A stretch of DNA of 64,000 nt from Scytonema sp. UIC 10036 (GCF_009725235.1 NZ_WJFC01000060.1:1-64000), one strand, 5' to 3'. Counted from the stretch's first letter, positions 1-10,475 are shown. Made by a program: numbers and translations. Notes: generated by a model from the sequence alone, not told the origin.

Positions 1-113
1 AAAATAAATAATTAAATTATCAAAAATCTATTTATAAAAAATCAAAAATCCAAAATCCAAAATCTAATAATCCAAAATCCAAAATCCAAAATCTAAAATC
101 CAAAATCCAAAAT
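1..113. repeat. Heptamer tandem repeat (CCAAAAT type)
   Basis: The stretch before the CheA-like gene is A/T-rich and contains about nine copies of CCAAAAT or the variant CTAAAAT, ending one base before the ATG at 114. Heptanucleotide short tandem repeats of this sort are characteristic of intergenic DNA in heterocystous cyanobacteria. No Shine-Dalgarno sequence is visible, so the downstream gene is probably translated from a longer mRNA coming from outside the window. Confidence 0.85.
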
Positions 114-3100
114 ATGTTGACTGATTCTTTTATTCGCGAACAAAGCTACACATACTTTCTCAATGAAGTTCCAGAATTACTACAAACTATTGAGCAAGAA
201 CTTTATAGCTTAGCACAAGATTATAGCATTGCTAAAGTACATAACTTAATGAGGGCTGCCCATACAATCAAAGGAGGAGCCGCTATTGTTGAGTTAAAAA
301 CCATTAACAAAATTGCTCATTCTTTAGAAGATATTATTAGATGTCTTTACAACTCAGAGGTTGTCATTGACGCTGAATTACAAACACTACTGCTACAAGC
401 TTATGAATGCCTTCGTCTTCCTATAACTGCAGAAATCTCAGGTAGCAGTATTAATGATGAGGAAGTGCTTCAACGAGCCACTACAGTGTTTGCACGATTG
501 CATGAAAAACTAGGTAATGCTTTAGACATTGACAATCGTATTCCCACTTCTGTAGAACTGGGATTTGATATTGTACAATCTATATTTGAAACAGGCGTAC
601 AACAACGCTTAGAAAGCATTGCTCAAGCTATTCAAGATGTACGCAATACAGATGAACTCGCGGATTTTTTACGTTCTCAAGCTGAAGTTTTTCTGGGTTT
701 AGCAGAATCTTTAAATTTACCTGGGTTTGGAGAAATCACTAAAACAACTCTGGCTGCATTAGAAGCAAATCCAACTTGTACGCTGGAAATTGCAGAACTT
801 GCTCTGGCTGATTTTCAAAGGGAACAAAAGGCAATTATAGCAGGCGATCGCACTGGTAGCGAGCCTCCTTCTGCAGCTTTACGCCAACTCTCACAACCCT
901 TAATAAAAAGTTTTAATACCCTCTTATTACCCCAAGAAGAAGCTCATACAGATATAGTACGTGAGTTAACTGTAGATACCGTAGAAGATTTATGTGTTGA
1001 TTCACCTGCTACCACTACATTATTAAGAGATGAAATCTCCAAATTATATAAATTTTTAATTAAAGCTGGTAGCACTAAAAATAAATCTTTAACAACTAGA
1101 GAAGCTAAGCTTTATTTAAAAGTTATCCGCTACATTTTGGGATGGTTTAATCATCAACTCAAAGTTCCTTATCAAGAACTTAGTTTAGCTCTACTTGTTC
1201 CTAAAGTACAGACAGAAAACTCTCTGGAGGAACTGGAAAACTGGTTATCTCAATGGCTTGAATTTTTAACCGAGCCAATGGATAACTATAGTCTTTCTCT
1301 CTACCGCCAAGGCATTATCTTCAAAGTTCTTTTTGCAGTTGCTAAATTTCAATATAAAACATTCAATAGCGAGCTTCCAGTTCTTCAAGCACTCAAAAAC
1401 CGAATTATTCAGATAGCAAAAGAATATAAAAACTATCCTCCAATTACAGAACAAGAGAAAAATTGGCTAGATAGTCCAAAATTACAGAAGCTTTTAGAAA
1501 TTAAAACAATACATCCTACATTAGCTCAAGCTAATGACTCTCTCATAGAGACAATATGGGGAACTGAGATTGCGAGCGCTTCAAGTATAGAAACGAACAG
1601 TGATGAATCAGTAGAATTTCCTCAGTCATTAGTCATTCAAGAATCAGCAACAATAGATAGATCCGAAACAGTTGCTGAATTTGTTACTTCCGATTCCAAT
1701 TTAAAAATTGAAAAGCAAGTTGATGAAAAAAATCAACCGTCACAGAATGCTCGACAAAATTCATTTATTAGAGTTGATGTAGAGAGTTTAAATACACTTA
1801 ATTACCAAGCAGGAGAATTACTCATTTGTCAAAAACGACAGCATCTGTACGATGAACAGCTTGGGGAAATTATTGAACAACTATTTCATCAACTCCAAAG
1901 ACATCAAAAGACTTTAAACCAGTTACGTGAATTACCACTTCAAGGACAAAATTCTGCATCAAAGAACAAGCAAAACTTTGCTGATATAAAATTTGATACT
2001 TTAGAAATGGATGAGTATACAGAATTTAATGTTAATTTGTACTCAGCAATAGAAGAGACATTTCAACTCCAAGAAACAACAGAATCACTCGATCTACTCA
2101 CTAAACAGGCTACACAAATTCAAGAAAAAAGCCAGCGATTAACACTCAATATTATTGACAATTTAGTAGAAGTAAGAATGATACCTTTGGGAGATATTCT
2201 CAATCCTTTTCCCCAGATGGTACAAAATTTAGGAAATTTGTATGGCAAACTTATAGATATAAAATTTACTGGGACTCATGTGCTAATAGAGAAAGCAATA
2301 GCAGAAAAACTATCTGCTCCTTTATTACAATTAGTCCGTAATGCCTTCGATCACGGTATTGAGCTACCAGAAATTCGACGCGATTTAGGAAAATTAGAAC
2401 GAGGTTTAATTGAAATTTGTGCTTATCATCAAGGTAGCCAAACTATTATTGAAGTCCGAGATGATGGACAGGGATTAGATTTAGATAAAATTTGCACAAA
2501 GGCTGTAGAGCTTGATTTTATATCGGTTGAAGATGCTAGAAGCTATCTTTCTAAAGCGACAGAAGAAAAACTCCTAGAGCTTTTATTTTTACCTGGGTTT
2601 ACCACTGCTAGTAAAGTCAGTGAAATTTCCGGACGGGGTATGGGATTAGATATTGTCCGTTCTCAATTATATTCTCTCAATGGCTCCATAACTGTTCAAT
2701 CCTTACCCAATCAAGGAACAACATTTATACTTAAAATTCCTTTCTCTATGACTACCGATAAACTCATGCTAGTACAAGCTGGAGGTATTGTTTATGCCCT
2801 ATTATTGGACAGTATTGAAAAAATTATTTTTCCTTCCGCTCACACAATTAAAGAATTTGAAGGTAAGAAAGTTTTGTACTGGAAAACAGACAATGATGAA
2901 TGCATGGTTAGCATCCGTCATCTTTCAGAATTGATTGACTATAACAGTCGTTATGCTAGTGCCAGAACTCTACAAAACAAACAAACAGATAGCACAGAAA
3001 ACCTGAAGAATCCCGTACTCTTACTAAGACGAAATCAAGAACGTGTAGGTTTAGAAGTTGACCAAATCATCGGTGAACAAGAACTAGTTATTAGACCTTT

Positions 3101-3743
3101 AGGTCAAACCATCGCTCCACCTAAATATATCTATGGCTGTAGTAGCCTAGCCAATGGAAACATGGTTTTGGTAATCGATGCTGCACTGCTGCTCGAACCA
3201 TCTAACCAAATGCAAGCAGTACTTGATACCAAAGCATTATCACCAGCCACTTCTCAACAGAAAGCTTTACCTGTATCACCTTCAACACTAAAACCCATAC
3301 CTCTCCTGAATTCATCATCAAAGCAAGAAGTTAGTCCTTATCAAAAACAAACTTATCAGACACCAAAAGTAGTTTTGGTGGTAGATGATGCTATTAGTTT
3401 GCGCCAAACCCTTTCTCTAACCCTACAAAAGTTTGGTTATCAAGTATTGCAAGCCCAAAATGGCGTAGAAGCTTTGGAACAGTTACAAGCACATCCAGAA
3501 ATTCAAGTTATAATTTCTGATTTAGAAATGCCACGCATGAATGGATTTGAGCTTTTGTCCCATATTCAGCACAACCCAAATTTAGCAAATCTACCTATAG
3601 TTGTTTTAACATCTCGCAGTACAGAAAAGCACCGTTGTCTTGCTCGGGAATTAGGAGCCAAAGCATATATCACTAAACCTTACTTAGAGCATGAATTTAT
3701 TTCAACAATTGAGAGTTTGTTAACAGTTAGCAGCGAGAAGTGA
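114..3743 (+). CDS. CheA-type hybrid histidine kinase (Hpt-HATPase-CheW-receiver)
   Basis: A chemotaxis/phototaxis kinase of the cyanobacterial PixL/HmpE class. An N-terminal Hpt domain carries the phospho-acceptor histidine at residue 50 (AAHTIKGG). After a long variable linker (about 130-580) come a dimerisation helix, a CheA HATPase (N-box LVRNAFDHGIE about 738-749, G-box SGRGMGLDIV about 838-847), a CheW-like domain (about 880-1035) and a C-terminal receiver (about 1085-1209) with the phosphorylatable aspartate at 1136 (SDLEMP). Related genes usually close an operon with cheY, cheW and mcp homologues, so its partners probably lie upstream of the window. It would autophosphorylate in response to a methyl-accepting receptor and steer type IV pili. 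The sensory input is not visible. The stop codon lies in a repeat of the agtaaccagtgacc type. Confidence 0.9.
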   Translation: MLTDSFIREQSYTYFLNEVPELLQTIEQELYSLAQDYSIAKVHNLMRAAHTIKGGAAIVELKTINKIAHSLEDIIRCLYNSEVVIDAELQTLLLQAYECLRLPITAEISGSSINDEEVLQRATTVFARLHEKLGNALDIDNRIPTSVELGFDIVQSIFETGVQQRLESIAQAIQDVRNTDELADFLRSQAEVFLGLAESLNLPGFGEITKTTLAALEANPTCTLEIAELALADFQREQKAIIAGDRTGSEPPSAALRQLSQPLIKSFNTLLLPQEEAHTDIVRELTVDTVEDLCVDSPATTTLLRDEISKLYKFLIKAGSTKNKSLTTREAKLYLKVIRYILGWFNHQLKVPYQELSLALLVPKVQTENSLEELENWLSQWLEFLTEPMDNYSLSLYRQGIIFKVLFAVAKFQYKTFNSELPVLQALKNRIIQIAKEYKNYPPITEQEKNWLDSPKLQKLLEIKTIHPTLAQANDSLIETIWGTEIASASSIETNSDESVEFPQSLVIQESATIDRSETVAEFVTSDSNLKIEKQVDEKNQPSQNARQNSFIRVDVESLNTLNYQAGELLICQKRQHLYDEQLGEIIEQLFHQLQRHQKTLNQLRELPLQGQNSASKNKQNFADIKFDTLEMDEYTEFNVNLYSAIEETFQLQETTESLDLLTKQATQIQEKSQRLTLNIIDNLVEVRMIPLGDILNPFPQMVQNLGNLYGKLIDIKFTGTHVLIEKAIAEKLSAPLLQLVRNAFDHGIELPEIRRDLGKLERGLIEICAYHQGSQTIIEVRDDGQGLDLDKICTKAVELDFISVEDARSYLSKATEEKLLELLFLPGFTTASKVSEISGRGMGLDIVRSQLYSLNGSITVQSLPNQGTTFILKIPFSMTTDKLMLVQAGGIVYALLLDSIEKIIFPSAHTIKEFEGKKVLYWKTDNDECMVSIRHLSELIDYNSRYASARTLQNKQTDSTENLKNPVLLLRRNQERVGLEVDQIIGEQELVIRPLGQTIAPPKYIYGCSSLANGNMVLVIDAALLLEPSNQMQAVLDTKALSPATSQQKALPVSPSTLKPIPLLNSSSKQEVSPYQKQTYQTPKVVLVVDDAISLRQTLSLTLQKFGYQVLQAQNGVEALEQLQAHPEIQVIISDLEMPRMNGFELLSHIQHNPNLANLPIVVLTSRSTEKHRCLARELGAKAYITKPYLEHEFISTIESLLTVSSEK

Positions 3744-3775
3744 GCAGTAACCAGTGACCAGCACTCGGCGATCGC

Positions 3776-3851
3776 CTCGATCCGGTGGCTCCGCCACAGA
3801 ATGCCTTCTAAGAGACTCCGCCTCCTGTCTTATACTCAGCACCGGATCGAG
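3776..3851. repeat. Inverted repeat after the CheA gene
   Basis: CTCGATCCGGTG (3776-3787) and CACCGGATCGAG (3840-3851) are a perfect 12-bp inverted pair enclosing a second small hairpin (GTGGCTCCGCCAC). It lies between the CheA-like gene and the convergent small ORF. It may act as a bidirectional terminator or be an interspersed palindromic element; there is no T-tract. Confidence 0.6.
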
Positions 3852-3890
3852 AGAGTGCTTTTAGAAGGGCTGTCACCTTCCATTGACGTT

Positions 3891-4337
3891 TCACTTATGA
3901 CAATTGCAGAATTCGTGAGCACCTTGTTTAACTATAAGTGCTGAAACTGCAAATATTGGAACTCCTGAAATTTTAGAAGCTAAAATCTGACTGATGTCTA
4001 TTGCTAGTTCTACATCACTTTGGTAAGCTTCAAGCTTTTCACAAAATTTCCACTCCTTACAAACAAAAAGGTTGATTTTTTCTTTGATACTTTTCATGTA
4101 TGTTTTACCTTTCTTATAACTTAAAAAATTAGTTGTATCAAAAGGATTTACATCTATTTTGGCTGATTTTTCAGATAATATTGACTTTTCTAGCAAAGAA
4201 TTTCCCAGAGCACAATATAACTCATTCTTTTTTCTTGATAAGTAATAAGTTGCATAATCTGTAAAATAATCAAAATGATCTGAGGAATCAAGAAAATTGT
4301 TGGATATATTGTTAGATATATTATGCATCTTTGACAT
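3891..4337 (-). CDS. Hypothetical protein, 148 aa
   Basis: I do not recognise a named family. The protein is charged and Asn/Ser-rich in its first half. It ends with a short hydrophobic segment (SGVPIFAVSALIVKQG) followed by a Cys-rich tail (CNCHK). The longest frame opens with TTG at 4340; the adjacent ATG at 4337 is more likely. No good ribosome binding site is visible. The gene is convergent with the CheA-like gene and downstream of K1 on the same strand, 145 bp after the K1 stop. Base composition is more A/T-rich than its neighbours. The ORF could be a recent or degenerate gene. Confidence 0.5.
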   Translation of the reverse strand: MSKMHNISNNISNNFLDSSDHFDYFTDYATYYLSRKKNELYCALGNSLLEKSILSEKSAKIDVNPFDTTNFLSYKKGKTYMKSIKEKINLFVCKEWKFCEKLEAYQSDVELAIDISQILASKISGVPIFAVSALIVKQGAHEFCNCHK

Positions 4338-4482
4338 CAATTATTTTGAACTCTAACTCTGTTTTTTATATAATGAAACAAATGTAAAGAAATGTAAATC
4401 AATAAAAATGCGTAATTTATAATTAAATTTTACACAAGTTATCGCATCAGTACAGCGCTCGACAAACCATAGCTAGTAGTAC

Positions 4483-7400
4483 TTACCTGTGTGGTAGCAA
4501 GATGGTAAATTCTGTACCTTCTCCTGGGAGAGATTGACAAATTAAATGACCGCCATGTTTTTCCACCACAATTTGATAAGTGATAGACAAACCCAAGCCA
4601 TTGCCCTTACCTACTGGTTTCGTTGTAAAAAACGGGTCACACATTTTATTTTGCACCTCTGCTGTCATACCCACACCATTGTCTGCTATACAAATAGCAA
4701 CTTGATTATCTTGTCTCAATTCTGTGCGAATTCTAATTTGTCCTTTCTCCTTTCTTAATAAGCGATCGCCAAGGATAAATGCCTCTTCAATAGCATCAAT
4801 TGCATTTGTCAGTACATACATAAATACCTGGTTAAGTTCTGCAGCATAGCACTGGACTAGGGGTAACTTAGCATACTCGTTGATAACTTGAATACTTTCA
4901 AGTTTTGAACTGAGAATCATCAGGGTATTATCAATTCCTTGGTGAATATCAACAGCTTTAAGAGCTGCTTCATCTAAACGAGAGAAATTTCGCAATGATT
5001 GGACAATATCTCGAATACGAGATGCACCTGTTCGCAATGAAGTTAACAGTTTAGGCAAATCTACTCGGATATATTCTATATCTATCTCCTCTGCTTTTCC
5101 AAGAATTTCTGATAAAGATATTAAAGGGTTTTCTAAGTAAATGTCTACTAATCTTAGTAAAGACTGAGTATACTCTGCTACGTGGTTTAAATTTCCATAA
5201 ATAAAGTTAATGGGGTTATTAATTTCATGAGCAATTCCAGCAACTAATTGCCCTAAACTGGACATCTTTTCATTTTGGATCATTTGTAGTTGTGTTCGCC
5301 GGAGTTCTTCTAATGTGTTTTGCAATTCCTGCGTTCTTTGAGCGACTTTTATTTCCAAAGTGTTATAAAAATTTGCATTTTCTAGAGAAATTGCCGCTTG
5401 TGCAGCTAGGATGTGTAAGACTTCTACTCTATCTTGGCTAAAAGCACCTTTGGTCAGATTATTTTCTAAGTATAAAATTCCCACAATATTGCTTTGATGC
5501 AAAATCGGTAAAACAAGAATAGATTTTGGTTGATGTGTGGCTATATATGGATCGGAATTAAATTGTTGATTCTGGCTGGCATTATCTAAAACCAACGGTA
5601 CATGGGTACGTTGAACGTAGGTAATTAGGTTCTTTGGCAATAGGTTACAAGCATTTATACTCTTTGATTGGCAAACCATCGCCTCATTGTCTTCACTTAA
5701 AAAAGCCTCCAAAAATAATTGATTATTTTTTTTGTTTAAAAAGAAGACTTTCTGAGCGCCTGCATTTTCCCGAACTAAATGCATGAGTTTTTTGAGCAAA
5801 CACTCTAGAACAATTTCTCCAGATAATGCTTGAGAGGCTTTAACTACCGTTAACATATCAAAAGTTAGAGAAGCATTAATACTAGTAGAAGTTGTGGTAA
5901 TAGTACTATCTTTAGAGATTAGTGTTGAAGCTTTAACAGTTAGGTAGGAGTACTGTGTTTCTAATTGTTGAACTTTAACTGTAGCTCCCCATTTCATATA
6001 ACATTGGTAAGCTGTAGTCATATAAAGTTTAATAATCTCTTGTTTACCTTTACTTAACCAAAACTTTGCTGCTAATTCTAATGCCAAGGCTTCATTCTGA
6101 ATAAACTCTTGTTCTCTAGCTGATTCAATGGCGCGATCGTATAAATCAATTGCTTCTAAATCCTTTCCGGTAATTCGGGCTATTTCTGCTTCTACTAAAA
6201 GATACCTATGTAAAAAATTTTCCGGGCAATTATCCGCCCAAATTTTCATTTGCTGCTGATTTTTCTGTAATTGCTCCAGATATTTTGCTTTTTCATTTCC
6301 ATCAACTGTAGAGATTAAAAGGGAACGGGGAACAGGGAACAGGGAACAGACTGTAACGTAGGGGGATTTAAACCCCAACCGAAACGAGCAACTTGTAGAA
6401 GATGGGGTTTTAGACCCCCTTAAAACAGGGAACTGGAACGGTCTCACATGGATGTTTTTACTTCGTAAAAACACCCCTGTTCCCCGTTCCCCGTTCCCTG
6501 TTCCCTTCTTCGATAAATTAGCTAAAATGAGTGAAAGATAAAAATAATATTCAGAAGATATTGCGAAACCTACCATTGATTGAAGCGAATCTTCAGACAA
6601 CTTCATATAATCTAAGGCAGTCTCAAATTGATTTTTTAAATAGGAAGATTGAGACTTGCAAATAAAATAAACACCTAGAGCAAAGAGATTTTTGTTTTGT
6701 TGGCATTGTGCCAAAAATTTAGATTCTGAGATTTGGCTATCTTTTTGTTCTAATTCATTGTCAAGCAAATCAAGTATTGCTAATTTGACTGCTAATATTG
6801 TCTCACTTCCAAAAATATGTTTTATTTGTTTTGTGAAAGACAAACAAACTGATATTTCGGAAAGAATTGATTTGAGTTCTAAGCCTTGAAAAAACAAATT
6901 ACAAATTTTACTAAAAAGATTATATCCTCCAAATAAAAGCTCGCCCGATTCTAAACCTGCTTGATAACCGTCATAATTAATATTAGCTGCTCCTTTAATA
7001 TGTTTTGACCAGCAGTATATAAAACTTCCTAGTGTAAAACTTGCTTTACAGATTTGAGCTTTATCATTAAATTTTGCCCCTAACTCTAATGCGTGTAAAC
7101 CAAATTCATAACCCGAACTATAATCTTCAAAGAAACAGCCAAGAATCATGCCATAACTACAGTAAGCTTTTACTGATTCAGGAATATTACCGTATTTTAA
7201 AGAAAGATTAACTGCTTTTAAACAAACAATGACAAACAAATCAAGATTTGATTTGATAATAGTAGCTGGCTCAACCGCAATAAGTAGTTTTATGGCTAAT
7301 TTTTTGTCTTCTAGCAATATCTGTGGCTTATTAACTATTGAGGCAATATCTTGATTATGTAATTTTTTTTCAACTTCTAGAATTTCATCCTTTACGACTG

Positions 7401-10083
7401 CCGTCAAATTCTCTTCAGGCAAAGGAATTTCTAGTAAATGAAGCCCTTTTTTTGCAGCTTCCACTGCTGCATCATATTTAGATTGTAAAGTATATTGTAA
7501 AACCAGAAGTCTGTATAAATCTGATTTGTGAAGACTGGATTTTGTTTGGGTAAGAGCTGTATGTATTAAAGTTTCTGCTTTGTCAAAATCACCATTTATA
7601 AATTCAACTTCGGCTCGTTCTTTATATAAACCTAGTGTTAAATCATGATGTGTGTTCCAACTATCTGCTGTCAGTAATTCCATAGCTGTTCGTAAGTATT
7701 TAACTGCAGGTTCATAGGCAGCAGAAGCTTTTGCCTTCTGTCCAGCTATTAAGTTCAATTGTACTAGCTCATCTTGTTCTACTCGCTCTCTGAAAGCCGT
7801 TAGCCCAGCATTTAGTTGGTTAACAATATCAAAAATATTTTCTTGTAATTGTTCTTTTGGAGTTTTAGACAATAGCAATTGACCAATTTTACGATGAGTC
7901 GCTTGCTTTTGCCGATTGGGAATCAACGAATAAACTGCTTGTTGTACTCTGTCATGCAGGAAACGGTATTCTAATCGCGACTCATCAAAGTCAAATTGTT
8001 TGAGTTCGCTTTCTCTAAAGAGTAAAGGAACTTTATAATCTTTGTTTAATGGCAAAATAAATCCCTGTTGTAGTGCTATCCACAAGTTCTCAGCTACTTC
8101 ACGAATAGATTTTTGAGTTATAATAGCCAATACATCTAATTTAAAGCGATCGCCAATACAAGCAGCGTAAGTTAAAGTATCTTGCGTTTCTTTGGGTAAC
8201 TGACTGATATTGCGTGCCATAAGTTCTACAACACCTAAGTCAGTGATTCCCACTGTTTGAATCTGTTCAATACTCCACTGCCATTGTTTTTGAATCAGAT
8301 CAAACACCAGTAACATTTCTTGTTGTAGTGTCTTCAACACTTGAGTCATAAAAAAGGGATTGCCAGCAGTTTTGTTAAACAGTAAAGATGCAAGTTCTTG
8401 TATTTGAGGTGATTCTGTGCAATCGAGAGTATCGCATAGCAATTGATTAACACAAGCTAAATCTAAAGGTTTCACAGCTATATGATTGATTATCGCTCCT
8501 GCCTTTTGTATTTCTTCGACTGTTTGCATCAAAGGATGGTAGGGGCTAACTTCATTATCTCGATATGCACCAATTAAAAGTAAATATTGACTGTCTGGAT
8601 CGGCGAGCGACAATTGCATCAATTTGAGTGAAGCAATATCTGCCCACTGCAAATCATCTAAAAAGATGACTAATGGATGTTCTTTCTGAGTAAAAACATG
8701 AAGAAATTTTTGAAAAACTAGATGAAAGTGATTCTGTGCTTCAGTTAGCCCTAGCTGTTGTACTTTTGGCTGTTTTCCAATAATTAACTCTACTTCTGGA
8801 ATGAGATCGACAATTATTTGTCCGTTATCACCTAAAGCTGCTTGCAGTTTTTCTCTCCATCTTTGTAATGATACAGCATCTTCTAATAATAAGAATTGTA
8901 TTAAACTTTGAAAAGCTTGAATAATAGCAGCATAAGGAATATTACGCTGAAACTGGTCAAATTTTCCTGAAATGAAATGCCCTCTTTGTCGTAATATCGG
9001 TTTTTGTACTTCATTGACGAGAGATGATTTGCCAATACCAGAGTAACCCGACACTAGTATCATTTCAACTTTGGATTTGGGATTGTGAATTCTGTGTTGG
9101 GCTTCCTCTTCCTCTGTGTCCCCTGCTACACGATTAAATGCTGCTAATATGTTTAACACTTCCTCTTCCCGCCCGTAAAGTTTTTGAGGAATGAGGAGAT
9201 CCGGAGCGCGATCGCATTCGCCCGGTTTGAAGCTCGTCATTAGTTTAATATTATGAAGATGTGCAGCAATAAATTCCAAGTCAGCTTTTAGCCCCAAAGC
9301 ATTTTGATATCTATCCTCAGCATTTTTTGCCATCAGTTTCATAACGATGGCACTAATGGCTGATGGTATCTGTGGCTTGAGTTGTTCAACAGCAGGAGGA
9401 AGTTGTGCAATATGACAGTATACTAACTCCAATGGGTCATTACTTTTAAAAGGTAATTCACCGACAAGAATTTCATATAAAGTTACACCTAATGAATAAA
9501 AATCACTGCGATAGTCTATAGTGCGATTCATTCTCCCAGTTTGTTCTGGAGACATATAAGCTAAAGTGCCTTCCAGTTGGTTAGTATTTATCGCTTGGGT
9601 TGTTTCGCTATCAAGTTGGCTGGCAATACTAAAATCAGTCAGCTTGACAATTCCAGTTGTAGGGTTGATGATGATATTTCCTGGTTTCACATCTTTATGA
9701 ATAATATGATGTGAATGCAAGTCTGCTAGCGCTTGTGATAGTTGTATCGCAATATTTAGAAATGTAACTAAATCTAATTGTGTTGCATTTAACAGTTCCT
9801 TGAGCGATTGTCCGCCAAAGTCTTCAAATACAATTGCCAATCGATTTTTATAAGTTTCTTTTTTTAAAACTTTGACAATTCCGGGCAAATCTAGATGAGC
9901 AACAGTTTCGTACTCGTGTAAGAGGCTGGCGATCGCCTCTAAACACGGAGCGTCGGCTTTAAGAATTTTGAGAATAACTCGCTGCTGGTTTTGTAAAGAT
10001 AGACCCCGATAGATAACAGTATGAATTCCCTCATAAATAATTTCAGTTAAATCATAGCCTGGAATGAATTGGGGCACGAGCAT
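4483..10083 (-). CDS. Giant hybrid kinase K1: Ser/Thr kinase-AAA-TPR-GAF-histidine kinase
   Basis: An 1866-residue multi-sensor kinase of the type abundant in Nostocales. Order of domains: Ser/Thr protein kinase (about 8-270, catalytic loop HKDVKPGN near 130, DFS near 149), AAA/STAND-type ATPase with P-loop GYSGIGKS (about 345-352) and Walker B-like FLDDLQWAD, an alpha-helical TPR-like region (about 650-1390), GAF (about 1400-1565), a coiled coil, HisKA with H1619 in GIAHEINNP, and a HATPase reaching the C-terminus. GAGGG-type ribosome binding sequence precedes the ATG. A roughly 195-bp repeat lies in frame at about 6317-6511, adding about 65 residues absent from the paralogue K2 at 55135. 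It has no receiver of its own and no response-regulator neighbour, so its target is unknown. Confidence 0.92.
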   Translation of the reverse strand: MLVPQFIPGYDLTEIIYEGIHTVIYRGLSLQNQQRVILKILKADAPCLEAIASLLHEYETVAHLDLPGIVKVLKKETYKNRLAIVFEDFGGQSLKELLNATQLDLVTFLNIAIQLSQALADLHSHHIIHKDVKPGNIIINPTTGIVKLTDFSIASQLDSETTQAINTNQLEGTLAYMSPEQTGRMNRTIDYRSDFYSLGVTLYEILVGELPFKSNDPLELVYCHIAQLPPAVEQLKPQIPSAISAIVMKLMAKNAEDRYQNALGLKADLEFIAAHLHNIKLMTSFKPGECDRAPDLLIPQKLYGREEEVLNILAAFNRVAGDTEEEEAQHRIHNPKSKVEMILVSGYSGIGKSSLVNEVQKPILRQRGHFISGKFDQFQRNIPYAAIIQAFQSLIQFLLLEDAVSLQRWREKLQAALGDNGQIIVDLIPEVELIIGKQPKVQQLGLTEAQNHFHLVFQKFLHVFTQKEHPLVIFLDDLQWADIASLKLMQLSLADPDSQYLLLIGAYRDNEVSPYHPLMQTVEEIQKAGAIINHIAVKPLDLACVNQLLCDTLDCTESPQIQELASLLFNKTAGNPFFMTQVLKTLQQEMLLVFDLIQKQWQWSIEQIQTVGITDLGVVELMARNISQLPKETQDTLTYAACIGDRFKLDVLAIITQKSIREVAENLWIALQQGFILPLNKDYKVPLLFRESELKQFDFDESRLEYRFLHDRVQQAVYSLIPNRQKQATHRKIGQLLLSKTPKEQLQENIFDIVNQLNAGLTAFRERVEQDELVQLNLIAGQKAKASAAYEPAVKYLRTAMELLTADSWNTHHDLTLGLYKERAEVEFINGDFDKAETLIHTALTQTKSSLHKSDLYRLLVLQYTLQSKYDAAVEAAKKGLHLLEIPLPEENLTAVVKDEILEVEKKLHNQDIASIVNKPQILLEDKKLAIKLLIAVEPATIIKSNLDLFVIVCLKAVNLSLKYGNIPESVKAYCSYGMILGCFFEDYSSGYEFGLHALELGAKFNDKAQICKASFTLGSFIYCWSKHIKGAANINYDGYQAGLESGELLFGGYNLFSKICNLFFQGLELKSILSEISVCLSFTKQIKHIFGSETILAVKLAILDLLDNELEQKDSQISESKFLAQCQQNKNLFALGVYFICKSQSSYLKNQFETALDYMKLSEDSLQSMVGFAISSEYYFYLSLILANLSKKGTGNGERGTGVFLRSKNIHVRPFQFPVLRGSKTPSSTSCSFRLGFKSPYVTVCSLFPVPRSLLISTVDGNEKAKYLEQLQKNQQQMKIWADNCPENFLHRYLLVEAEIARITGKDLEAIDLYDRAIESAREQEFIQNEALALELAAKFWLSKGKQEIIKLYMTTAYQCYMKWGATVKVQQLETQYSYLTVKASTLISKDSTITTTSTSINASLTFDMLTVVKASQALSGEIVLECLLKKLMHLVRENAGAQKVFFLNKKNNQLFLEAFLSEDNEAMVCQSKSINACNLLPKNLITYVQRTHVPLVLDNASQNQQFNSDPYIATHQPKSILVLPILHQSNIVGILYLENNLTKGAFSQDRVEVLHILAAQAAISLENANFYNTLEIKVAQRTQELQNTLEELRRTQLQMIQNEKMSSLGQLVAGIAHEINNPINFIYGNLNHVAEYTQSLLRLVDIYLENPLISLSEILGKAEEIDIEYIRVDLPKLLTSLRTGASRIRDIVQSLRNFSRLDEAALKAVDIHQGIDNTLMILSSKLESIQVINEYAKLPLVQCYAAELNQVFMYVLTNAIDAIEEAFILGDRLLRKEKGQIRIRTELRQDNQVAICIADNGVGMTAEVQNKMCDPFFTTKPVGKGNGLGLSITYQIVVEKHGGHLICQSLPGEGTEFTILLPHR
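6317..6511. mobile_element. Inverted-repeat element inserted in frame within K1
   Basis: The left end holds GGGAACRG units (6320-6349) and the right end their complement (CTGTTCCCCGTTCCC and so on, 6477-6507), making long terminal inverted repeats. Inside are further hairpins: AGGGGGATTTAAACCCCA paired imperfectly with TGGGGTTTTAGACCCCCT, and GTTTTTACTTCGTAAAAAC. The element keeps the K1 reading frame open. The paralogue K2 aligns on both sides (NLS-K before, DGNEKAKYLEQLQ after) without the insert. It is probably a non-autonomous repeat; no target-site duplication could be assigned with certainty. Confidence 0.75.
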
Positions 10084-10152
10084 TTTGTAACCCTCTCGAT
10101 AGACTTCAAAGTATTGGCTAAATACAGGATTCCCAAAATTTGCTCGCTTCTA

Positions 10153-10203
10153 TTAGATAAAGTTGACAGGGTTGTTAATTTCGTGAGCAATAGCTGCAAC
10201 TAA
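10153..10203 (-). pseudogene. Histidine-kinase H-box remnant
   Basis: Read on the minus strand the segment encodes LLVAAIAHEINNPVNFI followed by a stop. This is the phospho-acceptor motif of a HisKA domain, similar to GIAHEINNPINFIYGN in K1. No HATPase or other kinase sequence adjoins it, so it is a fragment left by a duplication or deletion just upstream of K1. The rest of the 10084-10475 gap holds only this piece, unassigned sequence and the hairpin at 10390-10415. Confidence 0.6.
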
Positions 10204-10389
10204 CAATTTTGAGGCTTTGCAGGAAATCACCAATTGCAGCAAGGTTTAAACTTGCCATCCATATCCGTGATGGAAAGATAACCATCCTACAATACCAACT
10301 ATTGCCAGAAGTGACCGATCGCGGTGATGTTCGGTGTAAACTGAAAGATATGCTTAGTTTTCCCAATAACATTAGTTGTAAACACATCA

Positions 10390-10415
10390 AAAACCCGGCT
10401 TTTTAAAAAACCGGG
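10390..10415. terminator. Hairpin, possible terminator
   Basis: AACCCGG and CCGGGTT are a perfect 7-bp pair around a CTTTTTAAAAAA loop, in the gap between K1 and the zinc-ribbon gene. It lies downstream of the zinc-ribbon gene (minus strand) and could end that transcript, though no long T-tract follows. Confidence 0.4.
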
Positions 10416-10475
10416 TTACTGGAAACAGAAAGATACATCAACTCAAACTTGATACAGAACTACAAATATTTGTAC

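Noticed and set aside
10209..10406. 65-codon plus-strand ORF in the gap before K1
   Set aside because: It spans the H-box remnant edge and the hairpin and shows no coherent family. Kept as non-coding.
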